Origin: Leishmania infantum JPCM5
Taxonomy: Eukaryota > Euglenozoa > Kinetoplastea > Trypanosomatida > Trypanosomatidae
Assembly: GCF_000002875.2 (NCBI RefSeq)
Contig: NC_009419.2
Location: forward strand, 850,954 to 914,953
Reading direction: 5' to 3'
DNA length: 64,000 bases
The translations under genes and the position numbers were made by a program. Shown piece after piece: positions 41,901-53,411 of this stretch; the stretch's first letter is position 1, and each line of letters begins with the position of its first letter. A model generated the notes under the pieces. The model did no database searches. It was not told where the DNA came from and saw only the letters and a list, made by a program, of their open reading frames with translations.

Positions 41901-44296
41901 ATATCTGGAGAAGTTGAGAGACCACCTCCAAGAGAGTGCACAAGAAGGAGGAGAGGAAGTCGACGAGAACGAGCGAGGGAAGGAACTTCCCGTCTGGGTG
42001 CGTGTGCCGAATAGAAAAGGGAAAAATGGAAAGACAAAATATGGATCATTGGTGCTGAGAAGTTCTGCTATTTTTCGAAGTCAACGAGAAATTCGAAAGG
42101 ACGATCATGCCTTTGTTTCTCTTTTTTTTTAGCCGCGGGGTGGCCGACCAAAGGGACCTTCGCTGTCTGCCTGCCTGTCTGGCGTGCCTGCGTGCGTGTG
42201 TGTGTGTGTGTGCCTCAGACAGCCCCTTCTCCACCGCGAGGGCACAACTCAACTGTGCAGAATGACAAAGTACACAGCGACAAGAAAGGAGAACTATATA
42301 TATATATATATCATTTTTTTTCCATCCTCTCCCTTTTTTTTTGTTGATGGCAGAGATTGATAAGCGGTTTTCTTGGTCTCCACCTCTCTGAAAAAAAATA
42401 AGAAGAGAGAGACCAGAAGTCGGCCTCGAGCAGTCCCAGAGGGGGAGGGGGAGATAAGGGTAGGGAACAGAAAAGGACACACGGGGAGGAGACACCTACC
42501 GCGAGAGTTTAGCAATGAGAGGAGAGAATGACGCGAAGGATGGAGAGAGACTGACAGGGCGATGTAGACATGCGCAAGGAAAACAAAGAGGGAGGAAGAG
42601 AGCAGCAGCGTGTTCTCTCTTTTTGGTTTGTTTGTCTTTCCTTTCTTCGACTGCCCATAGGTTACGAGCTCTCCATTTCTCTCTGTCTCGGTCTCTGCTT
42701 TCCTCTCCGAGTTCGCACGTGTATATATGTATACGTGTGTATGTGTGTTTTCTTCTTGGTCTTGCGCGTCTTTGCGCGCCTCTCTCTCTGTGTACGTTTA
42801 TCTATGTTTTTGTGCGCGTGTGGGTGTATGTTGGGGTTTCCGGAGCGGAAAGAAAACTAGAGAGAGAGGCCACTAGAAAAGTGAAAATTCATGCACACCC
42901 ATACACACACACACACACACACACACGCACAACAGCAACAACAACAAATCGACGAAAAAGGACTGAACATTTGAAGAAAAGCGAAAAGAAAAAGGAACGT
43001 AACCGTGAAGGAAGGAGAGCATTGAATGGAAAAAAAGTTGCTGTTCCTGTTTGTGTGGAGGAGGAGAAGCGAGAGTGTGCGGAGAAGATAATGATGCACG
43101 GATGGTTTGACGAGAGGAGGGAGAGAGAGGGAGTTATGAGGATGGCGCGAACGCCCGACAACTGGTTGTGTGTCTTCTTTTCTCTTTCGTGTGTAGCAGC
43201 GGTAGCGAACGAGGATGTAGAGAGGCAGGTGTACCACAGGGACCGGCGAAGCTGACGACCGTCGGGAAAACACTTGCGCCCAGAGAAATCCGAATCAACG
43301 CAAGGGAGCGCTTCTTATCCTACATGTGGGAGCTTCGCTCGCATTTTTCAAGATGTTTGCCTCGACGTGTCTCTTTCTGCCGCTATGAGGCTGCATTTGT
43401 GCGAGTGTGTTTGCGTTCGCACAGGCGTAGGATAAACCATTTTTTTTGTTGTTTGTGTTTTGTGGTTTGCGCTCTGCCGTATGCCATTCCACCTCTCTTC
43501 ATCTCATCTCTCTTTTGTGCCTCTCAGGTCTCTCTTGCATCGCTCTCTGTCTTGTCGGGTCTGTGTCCGTGAAGGTGCGCGTGTCTCCTCGTTTTCTTGT
43601 TTATTGTTTTGTTTGAGTCAGTTGTCGGTGCGCTCTTTTTCCTTTGTTTTTTATTTTTTTTCCCCGTTTCTCTAGCCCTTTCTTTTATTTTATTCCACTC
43701 TTCCGTAAGTCGACGATAACGAGAAAAGCCTACACAACAGCCAATCCGTAAAAGGATGGGAAGTTTCCAAGGAGTGACCGGCTCTGCCTTGCTGAGGAGA
43801 GGAAGGGGGACCGAAAGGTAGAGCAACAGCGTCCCGTCGGCTCAGCCGCATGCAGCCACGTACGTACACGCGCTTTCCCACTCTGTGCGTGTGCGCGTAT
43901 GCCATAGGGATTCAACGAGAGGCGTGTGAAGCACCTTACGGGAGTCTACCTCAAGGGTCTCCTCAAAGGCGCCTGTGCCGGTAGCGGAACTTTACTTCCT
44001 TTCTTTGGTCGCTGCTCGCACACCGTAAAAGTAGGACGTTGGAAGAGAGGACTGCGAGTTTTCTTTTTCACCCGCTTCCTAGCGGCGCACGTGGCCGTTG
44101 AATAGGGCCTCCGTTGCACTACCCTTCACCCAATGCTCTTCCCTTTCCGTGATGCAGGTGTATGTGCGACGTCGTAGACTTGCGCGCTCTCCTCGCTTTC
44201 ATTTGCAGGTGCTCCGCGTCAATGCATCTCTGCTTCCGCATAAACCCACCGCGGCACTTCCCTACCTGCTCCGTTTGCTTTTCCATCTGGCCCCCA

Positions 44297-44848
44297 CCCC
44301 CGTTGCATACCCGTACACGCAACAACGTTGTCTGTGTGTGCTGATGCCCTTGACGCGGTCCTCGCTGGCCGCTCCCCAACACCATCCCAATCTCTTATTC
44401 GCCAACCAACGGGCACCGACCAAGAAGACCTTTGAACCAACGCTACTAACCCCAACCCACACATCTACTACCTTTTCTTCCTTCCGCGCTTTCTGTTTGC
44501 CTTTCGATTCTCGCTCAAGCTGCGCATAACACCCTCTCCTTTCACGCGCTCGACTTTTCCTTCCACCCCCTCCCCGTGTAAACCATGGCCACCACGTACG
44601 AGGAGTTTTCGGCGAAGCTGGACCGCCTGGATGAGGAGTTCAACAGGAAGATGCAGGAGCAGAACGCCAAGTTCTTTGCGGACAAGCCGGATGAGTCGAC
44701 GCTGTCGCCCGAGATGAAGGAGCACTACGAGAAGTTCGAGCGCATGATCAAGGAACACACAGAGAAGTTCAACAAGAAGATGCACGAGCACTCGGAGCAC
44801 TTCAAGCAGAAGTTCGCCGAGCTGCTCGAGCAGCAGAAGGCTGCGCAG
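44297..44848 (+). repeat. KMP-11 duplication block, unit 1
   Basis: 552 bases identical, as far as I can see, to 47288-47839. The block covers 288 bases of 5' flank and the first 88 codons of KMP-11. It stops within the coding sequence, four codons before the end. Confidence 0.85.
44468..44519 (+). promoter_or_regulatory. Trans-splice acceptor of KMP-11 copy 1 (same at 47459-47510)
   Basis: A CT-rich run (CCTTTTCTTCCTTCCGCGCT onward) ends with AG at 44518-44519, leaving a 65-base 5'UTR. The identical site exists for copy 2 at 47509-47510. Copy 3 lacks it. Confidence 0.5.
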
Positions 44849-44863
44849 AACATGTGCAAGTAG
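44585..44863 (+). CDS. KMP-11: Kinetoplastid membrane protein-11, copy 1 (variant C-terminus)
   Basis: A 92-residue, highly charged amphipathic helical protein found only in kinetoplastids. It is abundant at the cell surface, flagellum and flagellar pocket, associates with lipophosphoglycan in Leishmania, and is required for cytokinesis in T. brucei. It starts MATTYEEFSAKLDRLDEEFN and is identical to the other two copies to residue 88. It then ends NMCK instead of YPSK, adding a cysteine. The switch falls exactly where the duplicated block ends, so this copy has its own C-terminus and 3'UTR. No signal peptide or membrane helix. Confidence 0.96.
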   Translation: MATTYEEFSAKLDRLDEEFNRKMQEQNAKFFADKPDESTLSPEMKEHYEKFERMIKEHTEKFNKKMHEHSEHFKQKFAELLEQQKAAQNMCK

Positions 44864-47575
44864 CACTAGAAACAGTTAAGCGGCTCGAAGCATGCCGGAT
44901 ACCACCAAGACTCGCATATTTGTGCATGCCGGTGCTTGCCGATGTTTGCATGAGCGCTTTCGGGCAGGGGAAGAGGTTGAAGGCAAAGAAACACCAATGA
45001 TTTGCCCTGGAATGCAAGTACGAAGACGACAGCGGTGCATCGAGAGTCGGGGGTGTGGTTTTATGAGCGTCTCAGCAGTAAGAGGCACAGCGGTGTGCGC
45101 GCCTGCCTTTGTGGGCGTATGGCCAGGCGTTTGCCACAGGCGTCGCTCGTGTGCCCACGAACGGTATGTGTGTGTGTGTGTCCGCCCGGCGCGTGGATTC
45201 GTGGATGGCGCAGCTCAGCAGGGGGAGCCGGATAGCAGTTGAGGGAAGGAGATTAAGAGTGCAGGTGAGAGGGTGCGCCGCCTCCCGATCTTCTCTCTGA
45301 AGCTTTCCATTGAAACGATCTATACTCTTGTGTGCGCAAGCCCCAGCTTGTGGCCGTGGTAGAGCCGAGGTAATGCCGAACGAGCAGTGAGGTAGAAACG
45401 TGCAATGCTGAAGGTTTCTTGTTATTTTGTGTTCTCGACGTGCGCCGCTTTTCCGTATCGTGCCCTTTCATGTTCGTGAATTGGTCAAAGGCGCGGGGAA
45501 CGCGCCGTGAGGCGAACGGTGCGGTGGTGAAGCCGTGCGGTCGCGTCTGTTAACCTTCGCGTGTACCCCATCGCTATCTGCGTTCCCGTCCCCTGCGCTC
45601 TGCTGCCCCTTTTGCCGTATACATCCTCTACCGTCAACGTGCGCACATCTCTAGAGTGCCAGTATCGGCGAGAGGGAGCGTGGAGCGGGGTTGGGTGAGT
45701 GGGAAGTGCGAGAAGCGAACGGGTGCCATCTGCTCTAGTCTTGGTAAAGCCCCCGAGTACAACTTAAGCTGGCTCTTTGGTCACAACATGCGTTGGGTTC
45801 AGTGTCTGGCACCGAACTTTGCCTGCGTGCACACCTTTCCATCCCCATGCGCGTTCCTCTTTTTGGGACATCTTGAGCCCCTGCACGACTTGCTTCCCGA
45901 CATCCCCTACTCTTATTTCTCTTTTTGTTGGATTCGTCTTTTGATCCAGGCACCTTCTCAGAGGCGTGACGGCTGTCCTCGTGTTGACCCGCTCTTCTTC
46001 CTTGTCCTCTCTCCTGTCCGGTTGTATCTTCACTGCGCATTTTTTCGTCTCCCTGGACTCCACTGTACACCTCCCTCTTGACTCTTCCCTCATATTTCTT
46101 ATTTCCCAACACCCCTCCCACACACACACATACACGGCCGAGGCCCGTAGGGCGTCGGAGAGAGTGCGCGCGGGGACCCTGAGAGAGAAAGCGAGAGAAG
46201 CACGCAAAGCCGAGGCCGGCAGTCGGGAAAACATGAGGCGGGCGAAGAAAGGCCATGCAGTGAGGTGCATCTTCGGCAGATGAACACGCAGTGTGTTGCC
46301 GTTCCCCACCCCCTTTTTGCCACCCGTACACATACGCAAACACGTATACGTGTGTGTGTGTGGAGGATGGATGGACGCTGCGTGCGCATCAGTCCTCTTA
46401 TATTTTTGGCTACCCGCTGCCGCTGCTCTCTCTAATATTACCACCTCTTCTCTTGTTTCGCTTCTTGGCGTTAGCTCAGGAGGTCTTCATGGGAAAGCGC
46501 TGCAAAGAGCACGGCCACCAACCACGCATACCTTGGCGACCTTTTTTTTTGCTTCACACCCTTCTCCTCCACGCAGGTTGAAGCTGGCTGCCGTTGCTCT
46601 TGCCTGCGGAACGACGCTACTGTAGCTAATTCTCTTTCGCGAGCTCTCTCTCACACGATTGGTGTGCGTGTGTGGGATAGGTGCGTTACTTTCCTTTTTT
46701 TTTCCGCTTCTTCATGCTTCTTGCGTCTTCCTTTTTTTTGTCGTTTATTGCTCTCGCTCTTTCTTTTGCGTCTCGCGCACTTCTCTTTCTCTTGCTTCAC
46801 TCTTCGACTGCGCTGCCCCTCCCATATATCATTCAAACAACGCACACACACATAAAAACCTCTCGAAAAGGGGAAAAAAAACGAAACGCACCCTGAACAA
46901 CAGCGAAAAAGCGCGCCGCATCTAAGCCTGCGGACTTGCCCTCATCCGAAGGCACGTACAAGCCTTCTTTTTGCTGCCTCTTCGGCAAGTAGCGCGCACA
47001 CAAGCTTCTTGCGGCGTGGGGACTCCCTCCTGCTCCTCCGCCTTCCCACGAACATGACCCCTGGCGGTCATCGCGTTATCTGGACATACAAAACTAGCAA
47101 TGTATATGCACAAGAAAGGACAGCACCACATCTGTGACTACAAGCTACTCTTTCCTCCTCCTGTTTACATATTTCTTGGTGCTCGTGCGGTGCTCTGTGC
47201 CCCACTACACTCTTTACGTACTTCCCTGGCCGGCTCCTTGTCCCCCTAAACACACGAATAAATATTTGACGATACAACACACGCCCGCCCCCGTTGCATA
47301 CCCGTACACGCAACAACGTTGTCTGTGTGTGCTGATGCCCTTGACGCGGTCCTCGCTGGCCGCTCCCCAACACCATCCCAATCTCTTATTCGCCAACCAA
47401 CGGGCACCGACCAAGAAGACCTTTGAACCAACGCTACTAACCCCAACCCACACATCTACTACCTTTTCTTCCTTCCGCGCTTTCTGTTTGCCTTTCGATT
47501 CTCGCTCAAGCTGCGCATAACACCCTCTCCTTTCACGCGCTCGACTTTTCCTTCCACCCCCTCCCCGTGTAAACC
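44864..47575 (+). other. Spacer between KMP-11 copies 1 and 2
   Basis: No gene. The first part is unique to copy 1 and probably its 3'UTR. The last 288 bases (47288-47575) repeat the 5' flank of copy 1. CT tracts, a short CA run at 46120-46130 and a GT run near 46350 are present. Confidence 0.6.
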
Positions 47576-47839
47576 ATGGCCACCACGTACGAGGAGTTTT
47601 CGGCGAAGCTGGACCGCCTGGATGAGGAGTTCAACAGGAAGATGCAGGAGCAGAACGCCAAGTTCTTTGCGGACAAGCCGGATGAGTCGACGCTGTCGCC
47701 CGAGATGAAGGAGCACTACGAGAAGTTCGAGCGCATGATCAAGGAACACACAGAGAAGTTCAACAAGAAGATGCACGAGCACTCGGAGCACTTCAAGCAG
47801 AAGTTCGCCGAGCTGCTCGAGCAGCAGAAGGCTGCGCAG
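47288..47839 (+). repeat. KMP-11 duplication block, unit 2
   Basis: Matches 44297-44848 over 552 bases with a constant offset of 2991. The part from 47530 to 47855 is also shared with copy 3 (49480-49805, offset 1950). Confidence 0.85.
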
Positions 47840-47854
47840 TACCCGTCCAAGTAA
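47576..47854 (+). CDS. KMP-11: Kinetoplastid membrane protein-11, copy 2
   Basis: 92 residues with the standard C-terminus YPSK. Protein and coding DNA are identical to copy 3, and identical to copy 1 for the first 88 codons. The 5' flank is shared with copy 1. The 3' flank is its own from five bases after the coding end, so mRNA stability could differ between copies. Confidence 0.97.
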   Translation: MATTYEEFSAKLDRLDEEFNRKMQEQNAKFFADKPDESTLSPEMKEHYEKFERMIKEHTEKFNKKMHEHSEHFKQKFAELLEQQKAAQYPSK

Positions 47855-49525
47855 GACAGCGAGGGTAAAACCACTGTAGGGTGAGATTCGGTGTCTTGTG
47901 TATATGAAGGCGCCCATCAGCCACACATATTTACTTGTCCGCGTTTTTCTTTTCCGCCTTTTCCCCCTCTCTTCTCGTGCTGCATTGTGTGTAGAGTCAC
48001 GTGCTCGATACATGCACAGAGGCAGCCTTGTTACCGCCCCCGTCTCGCTCGCTGTTTCTGCCTTCGTATCAAACTCTCCCTTGCTCCCCAGCTGCTCATC
48101 AGCTTGTGTTGCAGGGAAGGTTTAGAGAGAAAGCGGAGGCAAAATACGTGCCCGCTGGTGACGGGCACGCGTGCGCATGCCTCTGTACGCGGTCGTTTCC
48201 ATGTAGGCGTGCGCTTGCCGCGAGAGGCGGCCCTTCAAGACTGTCAAGTGGTCTCACCAGGCTAAACACACACACCATCAATGCACGTATGTATACAGTG
48301 ATGAAAGGGGGAGGGCGAAATCTACCACCTAAAGAAAAAAAAAGCATGAGACGAGGGAATGGAGAGTTTTTTCGTGCGTTCGTTTTCAGTGCGCGTGCGT
48401 GTTCGTAAACATTCTGTGCGTTGCTGTTCTGGTGTACCTTTGTGTGCAGGACGTGACACACCGAACTGTGCAGCGCAAGCGTAATGACGCGGCTCCTACT
48501 CGCCACCATGTATTTTTGTGACCAACCAGTAAGGAAAAAGAAGAGCACGAATGAAGCAAGTGATACGGATCACTAAGAGATCATTAGTGAATGCCGTGTA
48601 GCCGCACTCGGAGGGTGGCTGAAGGAGGCGCTGGAACGGCATGATCAACGAGCGGCGGTGCGTGCGGGGTTATACGTGTGTGAGGGTGGTTCTCTCTTTC
48701 GCCCTCTCGTGATGGAGACAGGGATGCCGCCAGCTCATACGGTCACGCGAAGCGAGGGAGCATGGCTTGTGAGTTCCCAGCGAGGCGACGAGAAAGAAAG
48801 GCCCAGCTGCCTTTTTTTTCCCTGTTCGTTCGCGGTGTTGCACAAGCATTGACGCGGTGCCCTTTTTCTCTCCCGCCCATACAGGTCTTGTTTCGCTCGC
48901 TTGTCGTGACCCCACCCCCTCCGTTTTCATCCTCCTTCTCCTGACTTGTCGCCGAGATGAGTGTGGGGTGCGAGGTGGGAACAAGTATGCAGAAAGGGTA
49001 TCGCCGATGCTGTGGCAGGATATCTTTTTTTTTGCGTTACTGCCGCTCCTCGGTCAATCGGTGCGCTACATCCTTCCATGTCGCTCTCACTCCTTGTCCT
49101 TGTTGAGCGCTTTCTTGCACCTCGTCTTTCGCACTCTTCACCTGCTGCAATCCTTCGACTTCTGCGTGTGCATCTCTCTGCTTGCTTTCTCCACTCCTTA
49201 TTCTTCGCTTCCTTGTGTGCTGCGGCTGCCCCAACTCGTGTTTGCCAAACCGCCTGTCAATATGCGCGTCTGTGCATGTGCCTGTGCTCCTGATGCGTGC
49301 ACTCAAACGCAATTCGCACAAACACAAAACCGCTCCATTTCTTGCTATCTGCTCACAACGCATTCTCCTTTCAAAATCACCGCATCACGCACACCGGCGC
49401 GCGTGTGCAGCTTCGAGTATTCTCCCGCTCTCATTTTCGCCGCCTATTCATTTCACCCAATCCAACAAATCGCCTTCTACTTTCACGCGCTCGACTTTTC
49501 CTTCCACCCCCTCCCCGTGTAAACC
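47855..49525 (+). other. Spacer between KMP-11 copies 2 and 3
   Basis: No gene. Unique sequence apart from the last 46 bases before copy 3. AGs at 49409-49410 and 49416-49417 are candidate acceptors for copy 3, giving a longer 5'UTR of about 110 bases. Confidence 0.6.
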
Positions 49526-49805
49526 ATGGCCACCACGTACGAGGAGTTTTCGGCGAAGCTGGACCGCCTGGATGAGGAGTTCAACAGGAAGATGCAGGAG
49601 CAGAACGCCAAGTTCTTTGCGGACAAGCCGGATGAGTCGACGCTGTCGCCCGAGATGAAGGAGCACTACGAGAAGTTCGAGCGCATGATCAAGGAACACA
49701 CAGAGAAGTTCAACAAGAAGATGCACGAGCACTCGGAGCACTTCAAGCAGAAGTTCGCCGAGCTGCTCGAGCAGCAGAAGGCTGCGCAGTACCCGTCCAA
49801 GTAAG
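49480..49805 (+). repeat. KMP-11 duplication block, unit 3 (short)
   Basis: 326 bases shared with 47530-47855, covering only 46 bases of 5'UTR and the whole coding region. The restriction of identity to the gene itself is a gene-conversion pattern. Confidence 0.85.
49526..49804 (+). CDS. KMP-11: Kinetoplastid membrane protein-11, copy 3
   Basis: 92 residues, identical in protein and DNA to copy 2 (ends YPSK). Most of its 5'UTR and all of its 3'UTR differ from the other two copies, so regulation may differ while the product does not. Confidence 0.97.
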   Translation: MATTYEEFSAKLDRLDEEFNRKMQEQNAKFFADKPDESTLSPEMKEHYEKFERMIKEHTEKFNKKMHEHSEHFKQKFAELLEQQKAAQYPSK

Positions 49806-51353
49806 TCGGACAGCCAAGCTGCTTGATTTCATAGAAACAGGAAGATGGCCAAGGAGGAGAAGAGTGCAGACATACTTGGGTAGCGTGCAGTTAGACGTGC
49901 GGAGAGGGCGAGACTGAGGAACTGGAAAGGAAGGCAGACACGTAGGAGGAGATGCGCTGTCGGGGTAGGTGTGTAGATGATAGGAGCTTGGATTGCGCCG
50001 CTTGTATGCCGTGAATGGCCGGCATGATAGCATCCTGGAGATCATCCGTTCGTAACTCACCTTCCCCGCCCTCGTCATCTATCACCTCATTTTATTCGTT
50101 TCGCGTGCCTCGTCGTGTTCCAGGATTTTTCCCCTAACCTCTTCTTTCCGTCATGCCTCTTTCTGCTTCGCTGACCCCGTATCCACCATACCCACCTTGC
50201 TCTCCGCCCCTCCTTCCCTCCTTGCGACTTCTTTCCTCCCCTTCACCCGCCTTCATTTTATTTTTATTCTGTTTTCCTTTCGTTTCTTCCTTCTGCCTTT
50301 TTTTCTTGTACGCCTTTCGTCTTTCGCATTGATCTCTTCTCTCTTCTCTCCTCCTCCTTTTTTGGTATGTTCGTTACACCGCTTGCGTGTATGTAATCTT
50401 CGTTTTTTTTTCTTGATTTTCTTTTGTTTCTTCGTCTCTATGTTCTGGAGGTCTAAGAACGAAAGGAAAAAGAAGATACACCCACCTCCACACACACAGC
50501 CTACAGGCCCCTAAGGCGCGTTTTCCCTTCCGTAGAAACGAGCGACGATAGAGAGAGAAAGGTGAGGGGGAGAGGACTACTCAAATACCCACTCTGTTGT
50601 TTCATGGACGCTTCTCTCTTCACGTCTCGTTCTCTCGCGCACCGGGAGTGGTCGACAGGGTCTAGGTTGCATGCAGGCACGCAACAGATTGTTCTCTCCC
50701 CTCCCCTCCCTTCCCCTCCCCTCCTCCTTCCTTTCCTCCTTCCCCTCTCTGCACTCGGCCCTCGAAGATCTCAAGAGCTAGAGACAGGGAAACGCGTTGT
50801 AGGGGGAAGGGGAGACTTCACTGGCAAAGGGTTCCTTCTACTGTGTGGTGCATCCATCCGGGGTGGCCACTGTGCAATGCCCCGCTTCCGCATTACCGCC
50901 CGTGGTGCTTTTCTTGTTTCAAAAAGCCTATGCTCTTTCCCTACGTTGCTGGCGCCATCAGTAGTAGCCGCCACCGCTCTGGTCCTGATCCTTTCCCACT
51001 GCGTCTGCCATTCTCTCTCTCTGCCCCTCTGTCTCTTTCACGGCGCTGTGCTTACACTTGCCCACGCTGGGTATATGTCCGCGTGCGCGTGTGTGACCCT
51101 CATAGCGCTTTTTGTTTCGCGTCCCTTTTGGGAGAGCCGATTCGTTTTAATAGTGGTGCCGGCTTCTGTTCACCGGGGTAGGCGCGTCCCTCTTTCCGCG
51201 CTTGACGGCAATTCCAGAGAAGCTGCAGCCTTTATTGTCTTTTTGTTGAGTGGGCTGCACCTGAAAGGCGTTGGACCACACGCGCACCGATACAAAGCCA
51301 CGCATACACGTCTAGGCTGCACCTACAGCGAGTCTTCACTCTCCATTGTACCA
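49805..51353 (+). other. Intergenic region after KMP-11 copy 3
   Basis: CT- and T-rich between about 50090 and 50430. From 50562 the + strand frame of the next gene is open without a stop for 264 codons, but the sequence is mostly pyrimidine-derived Ser/Leu/Pro. AGs at 51327-51328 and 51331-51332 lie 22-27 bases before the chosen ATG. Confidence 0.55.
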
Positions 51354-52229
51354 ATGCTGCGAACTAGCCGCTCCTTTCGATTCCGCATGAAGTGCGGGTG
51401 CATGTACGTCGACTACAAGATCATGTCTCGCAACCATCGCCGCTCGATTCGCGTAGAGGATGCCCTAGTCGACCCCCTCTTGCCCACCACGGTAGTGCCA
51501 CTGCATTGGTTGGAGCAGCTTCGGTGCCCATCAACGCGCCTTCTCACGGGCTACCACACGGAGGAGGCGGTGTATGCAAAGCCGAACTACGGCGATCGTG
51601 TGAGTCGCACTCCTGCGTTGTTGTCTTCGTCCGATGCGGCTGCCAAGACGGCAGACAACGGCGCTCACGCCAACGCGATCCGGGCGGGCCCAGTGGTGCT
51701 CTACATCACTGGACAGAGCATCCCCGTAGTTTTGAACCCTCTTTTTGTGCAGCCGGATGAGTGGGGTCTCACTCAATCGGACGGTGAATGGGACCTTCGA
51801 ATAGGAATGGATGCCATTGAGCAGTGCTCCCTGTACGCCGAGCTCCGTCCGGGTGGGCTGCTGTACTCGAAGCTGCCGCACGCAAGCCTCACAGAGGCGA
51901 TGGAACCTGTTCAGGACACTCTCAAGCGCTACGGCATGAGGTGCGGGTTGGCCGAGTCGCCGCTGGTGCCACGACCGTGGACGCGCATGCGCTACATGTT
52001 TATTGACGAGCTGCAGCGTGGACAAAAAATGACCGAGTTCGTAGGGTACAACCCGCGCAGCGGAACTCAGTGGCGCTTCTCGCAGCACACCAAGTACTTC
52101 CGCACAGGCATCTGGCGCGAGACCATCCGACGAAACGAGATGAACGATGGGCTGCACGCGCACAGCAGCTGGCAAAAGTCGCCGCAGCAGGCGGTTCCGG
52201 AGATCAGCTTTCTCGCACCCTACCCGTAA
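51354..52229 (+). CDS. Hypothetical protein, possibly mitochondrial (291 aa)
   Basis: I recognise no domain. The N-terminus MLRTSRSFRFRMK is basic, Ser-containing and lacks acids, as in mitochondrial import signals. The rest is a mixed globular sequence, with LLPTTVVPLHWLEQLRCP near residues 42-60, a Ser/Ala linker at about 90-108 and a conserved-looking C-terminal half (GPVVLYITGQSIPVVLNPLF; PRPWTRMRYMFIDELQRG). Its size, basic character and import signal would suit a mitoribosomal or mitochondrial RNA-processing component, which in this group are often unrecognisable. That is inference. The frame is open far upstream, so an earlier start cannot be ruled out from sequence alone. Confidence 0.75.
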   Translation: MLRTSRSFRFRMKCGCMYVDYKIMSRNHRRSIRVEDALVDPLLPTTVVPLHWLEQLRCPSTRLLTGYHTEEAVYAKPNYGDRVSRTPALLSSSDAAAKTADNGAHANAIRAGPVVLYITGQSIPVVLNPLFVQPDEWGLTQSDGEWDLRIGMDAIEQCSLYAELRPGGLLYSKLPHASLTEAMEPVQDTLKRYGMRCGLAESPLVPRPWTRMRYMFIDELQRGQKMTEFVGYNPRSGTQWRFSQHTKYFRTGIWRETIRRNEMNDGLHAHSSWQKSPQQAVPEISFLAPYP

Positions 52230-53411
52230 CCGCGGCGATCTTCGATGGGAAGGAGTGTTGCGGATGCGGCCACGGAGCATGAAACGATCCGCAGGCAGGG
52301 GCAAGTCAAGGAGGCTGAAAAGAGGTGTCGCGCGGGCGCTATCGAGAAGCGAACGCACCTCTTTTTGGTTGGGCTTTGTTTCTCTGCATCTCGCCTCTGT
52401 GGCGCTGCGCGTCTCGAAGCCCGCCCCCCCCCTCGCCGGTGTTTTTGTTCGCTCTTTCGCGTTACCAGTAATCGGGCTCGTGTAAGCTGCTCGCTGTAGC
52501 AACGGCTTACCACCTGCATGTATGCGCGTGCGTGCAATGCTCTCGCACTAACGCACGCGCACGGAAGGCCTCTGCGAAGAAAAGCTGGAAAGACAGAAAG
52601 CAAAAAAAAAAGACAGCGAAGTCAGTGCGCGTTAGAAAGAGTGCGTATGTGTAAAGGTAAGGACTTGTGCTTCACAGCAGGCAGCTATTCATGTCAGCGC
52701 CTGACGTGTTCATTACACCCCCCACCGGCACACTTCTCTCTCTTCGTGCTTTTGTTTATCCGCCTCTGTCTTGTCTTGTTGCTGGTTGTGTGTATGTGCG
52801 TGCATGTGTATGGGTGTGCATCAGTACGTAACGGGCCACATGCTCTTTATGCTCTCCCCCTTTCATTCCAGCGAAGAGGACAGACAGCGAAAAGAGAAGA
52901 CGATCGCTCAGCGCGTGAAGCAGGATCTGGGCTGTATACGTTGCAGTGTCTGCCTTGTCAGAGAGAGGCACATGGATGCAGCCAGCAGCCTCAAAAATTT
53001 CGGAGCGAAGTGGAGGGGAGGCATCGACGACGGCGGCCTTTGCTGGCCAGGCCTCGTCCTCGGTTTTGCTTGCGGGTAATATTGGGTGAGGAAGGGCGCC
53101 ACACTTCTCGAACGGCGTCGCTGTCGTTGTCTTCTCTTGCCGAAAAAAAAAACCAGCCGCAAATGAAGATGTGCTCAGTGGCTGCCTTTACGTTCTTTCC
53201 TCCGTCTGCACTCTACCCGCTTCTCACCTATCCATCTGCTTTCGCTCTGTTCTCATTTTTTTGTGGCTCTCTGTTTTGTTGACTCCCGCTGCTCGCGCGA
53301 GCAACCGCAGCGAGGAGGAGGAAATACTACCAAAGAAAGGCCTTGCCGAGGAGACGGCGGAGGACAGAGCTGCGCATTCTCTTCTCTTCCAAAGCCCTGC
53401 CTCGGTGTTCC
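52230..53411 (+). other. Intergenic region
   Basis: No gene seen. A-run at 52602-52611, GT-rich stretch at 52786-52815, and pyrimidine tracts at 53195-53280 that may direct splicing to an AG shortly after 53290. Confidence 0.55.

Larger units (their letters stand above)
38069..44584 (+). other. Very long intergenic region (6.5 kb) containing an assembly gap
   Basis: No credible gene across 6.5 kb on either strand. It is a succession of CT-rich and A-rich tracts, TG/CA microsatellites (39479-39497, 40969-40992, 42199-42212, 42904-42926), a TA run at 42295-42312 and several poly-T runs. Long frames such as 40522-41844 are low-complexity Ser/Phe/Leu or Cys/Val translations. It probably contains a long 3'UTR of the RRM gene and the 5' region of KMP-11. 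Confidence 0.6.
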
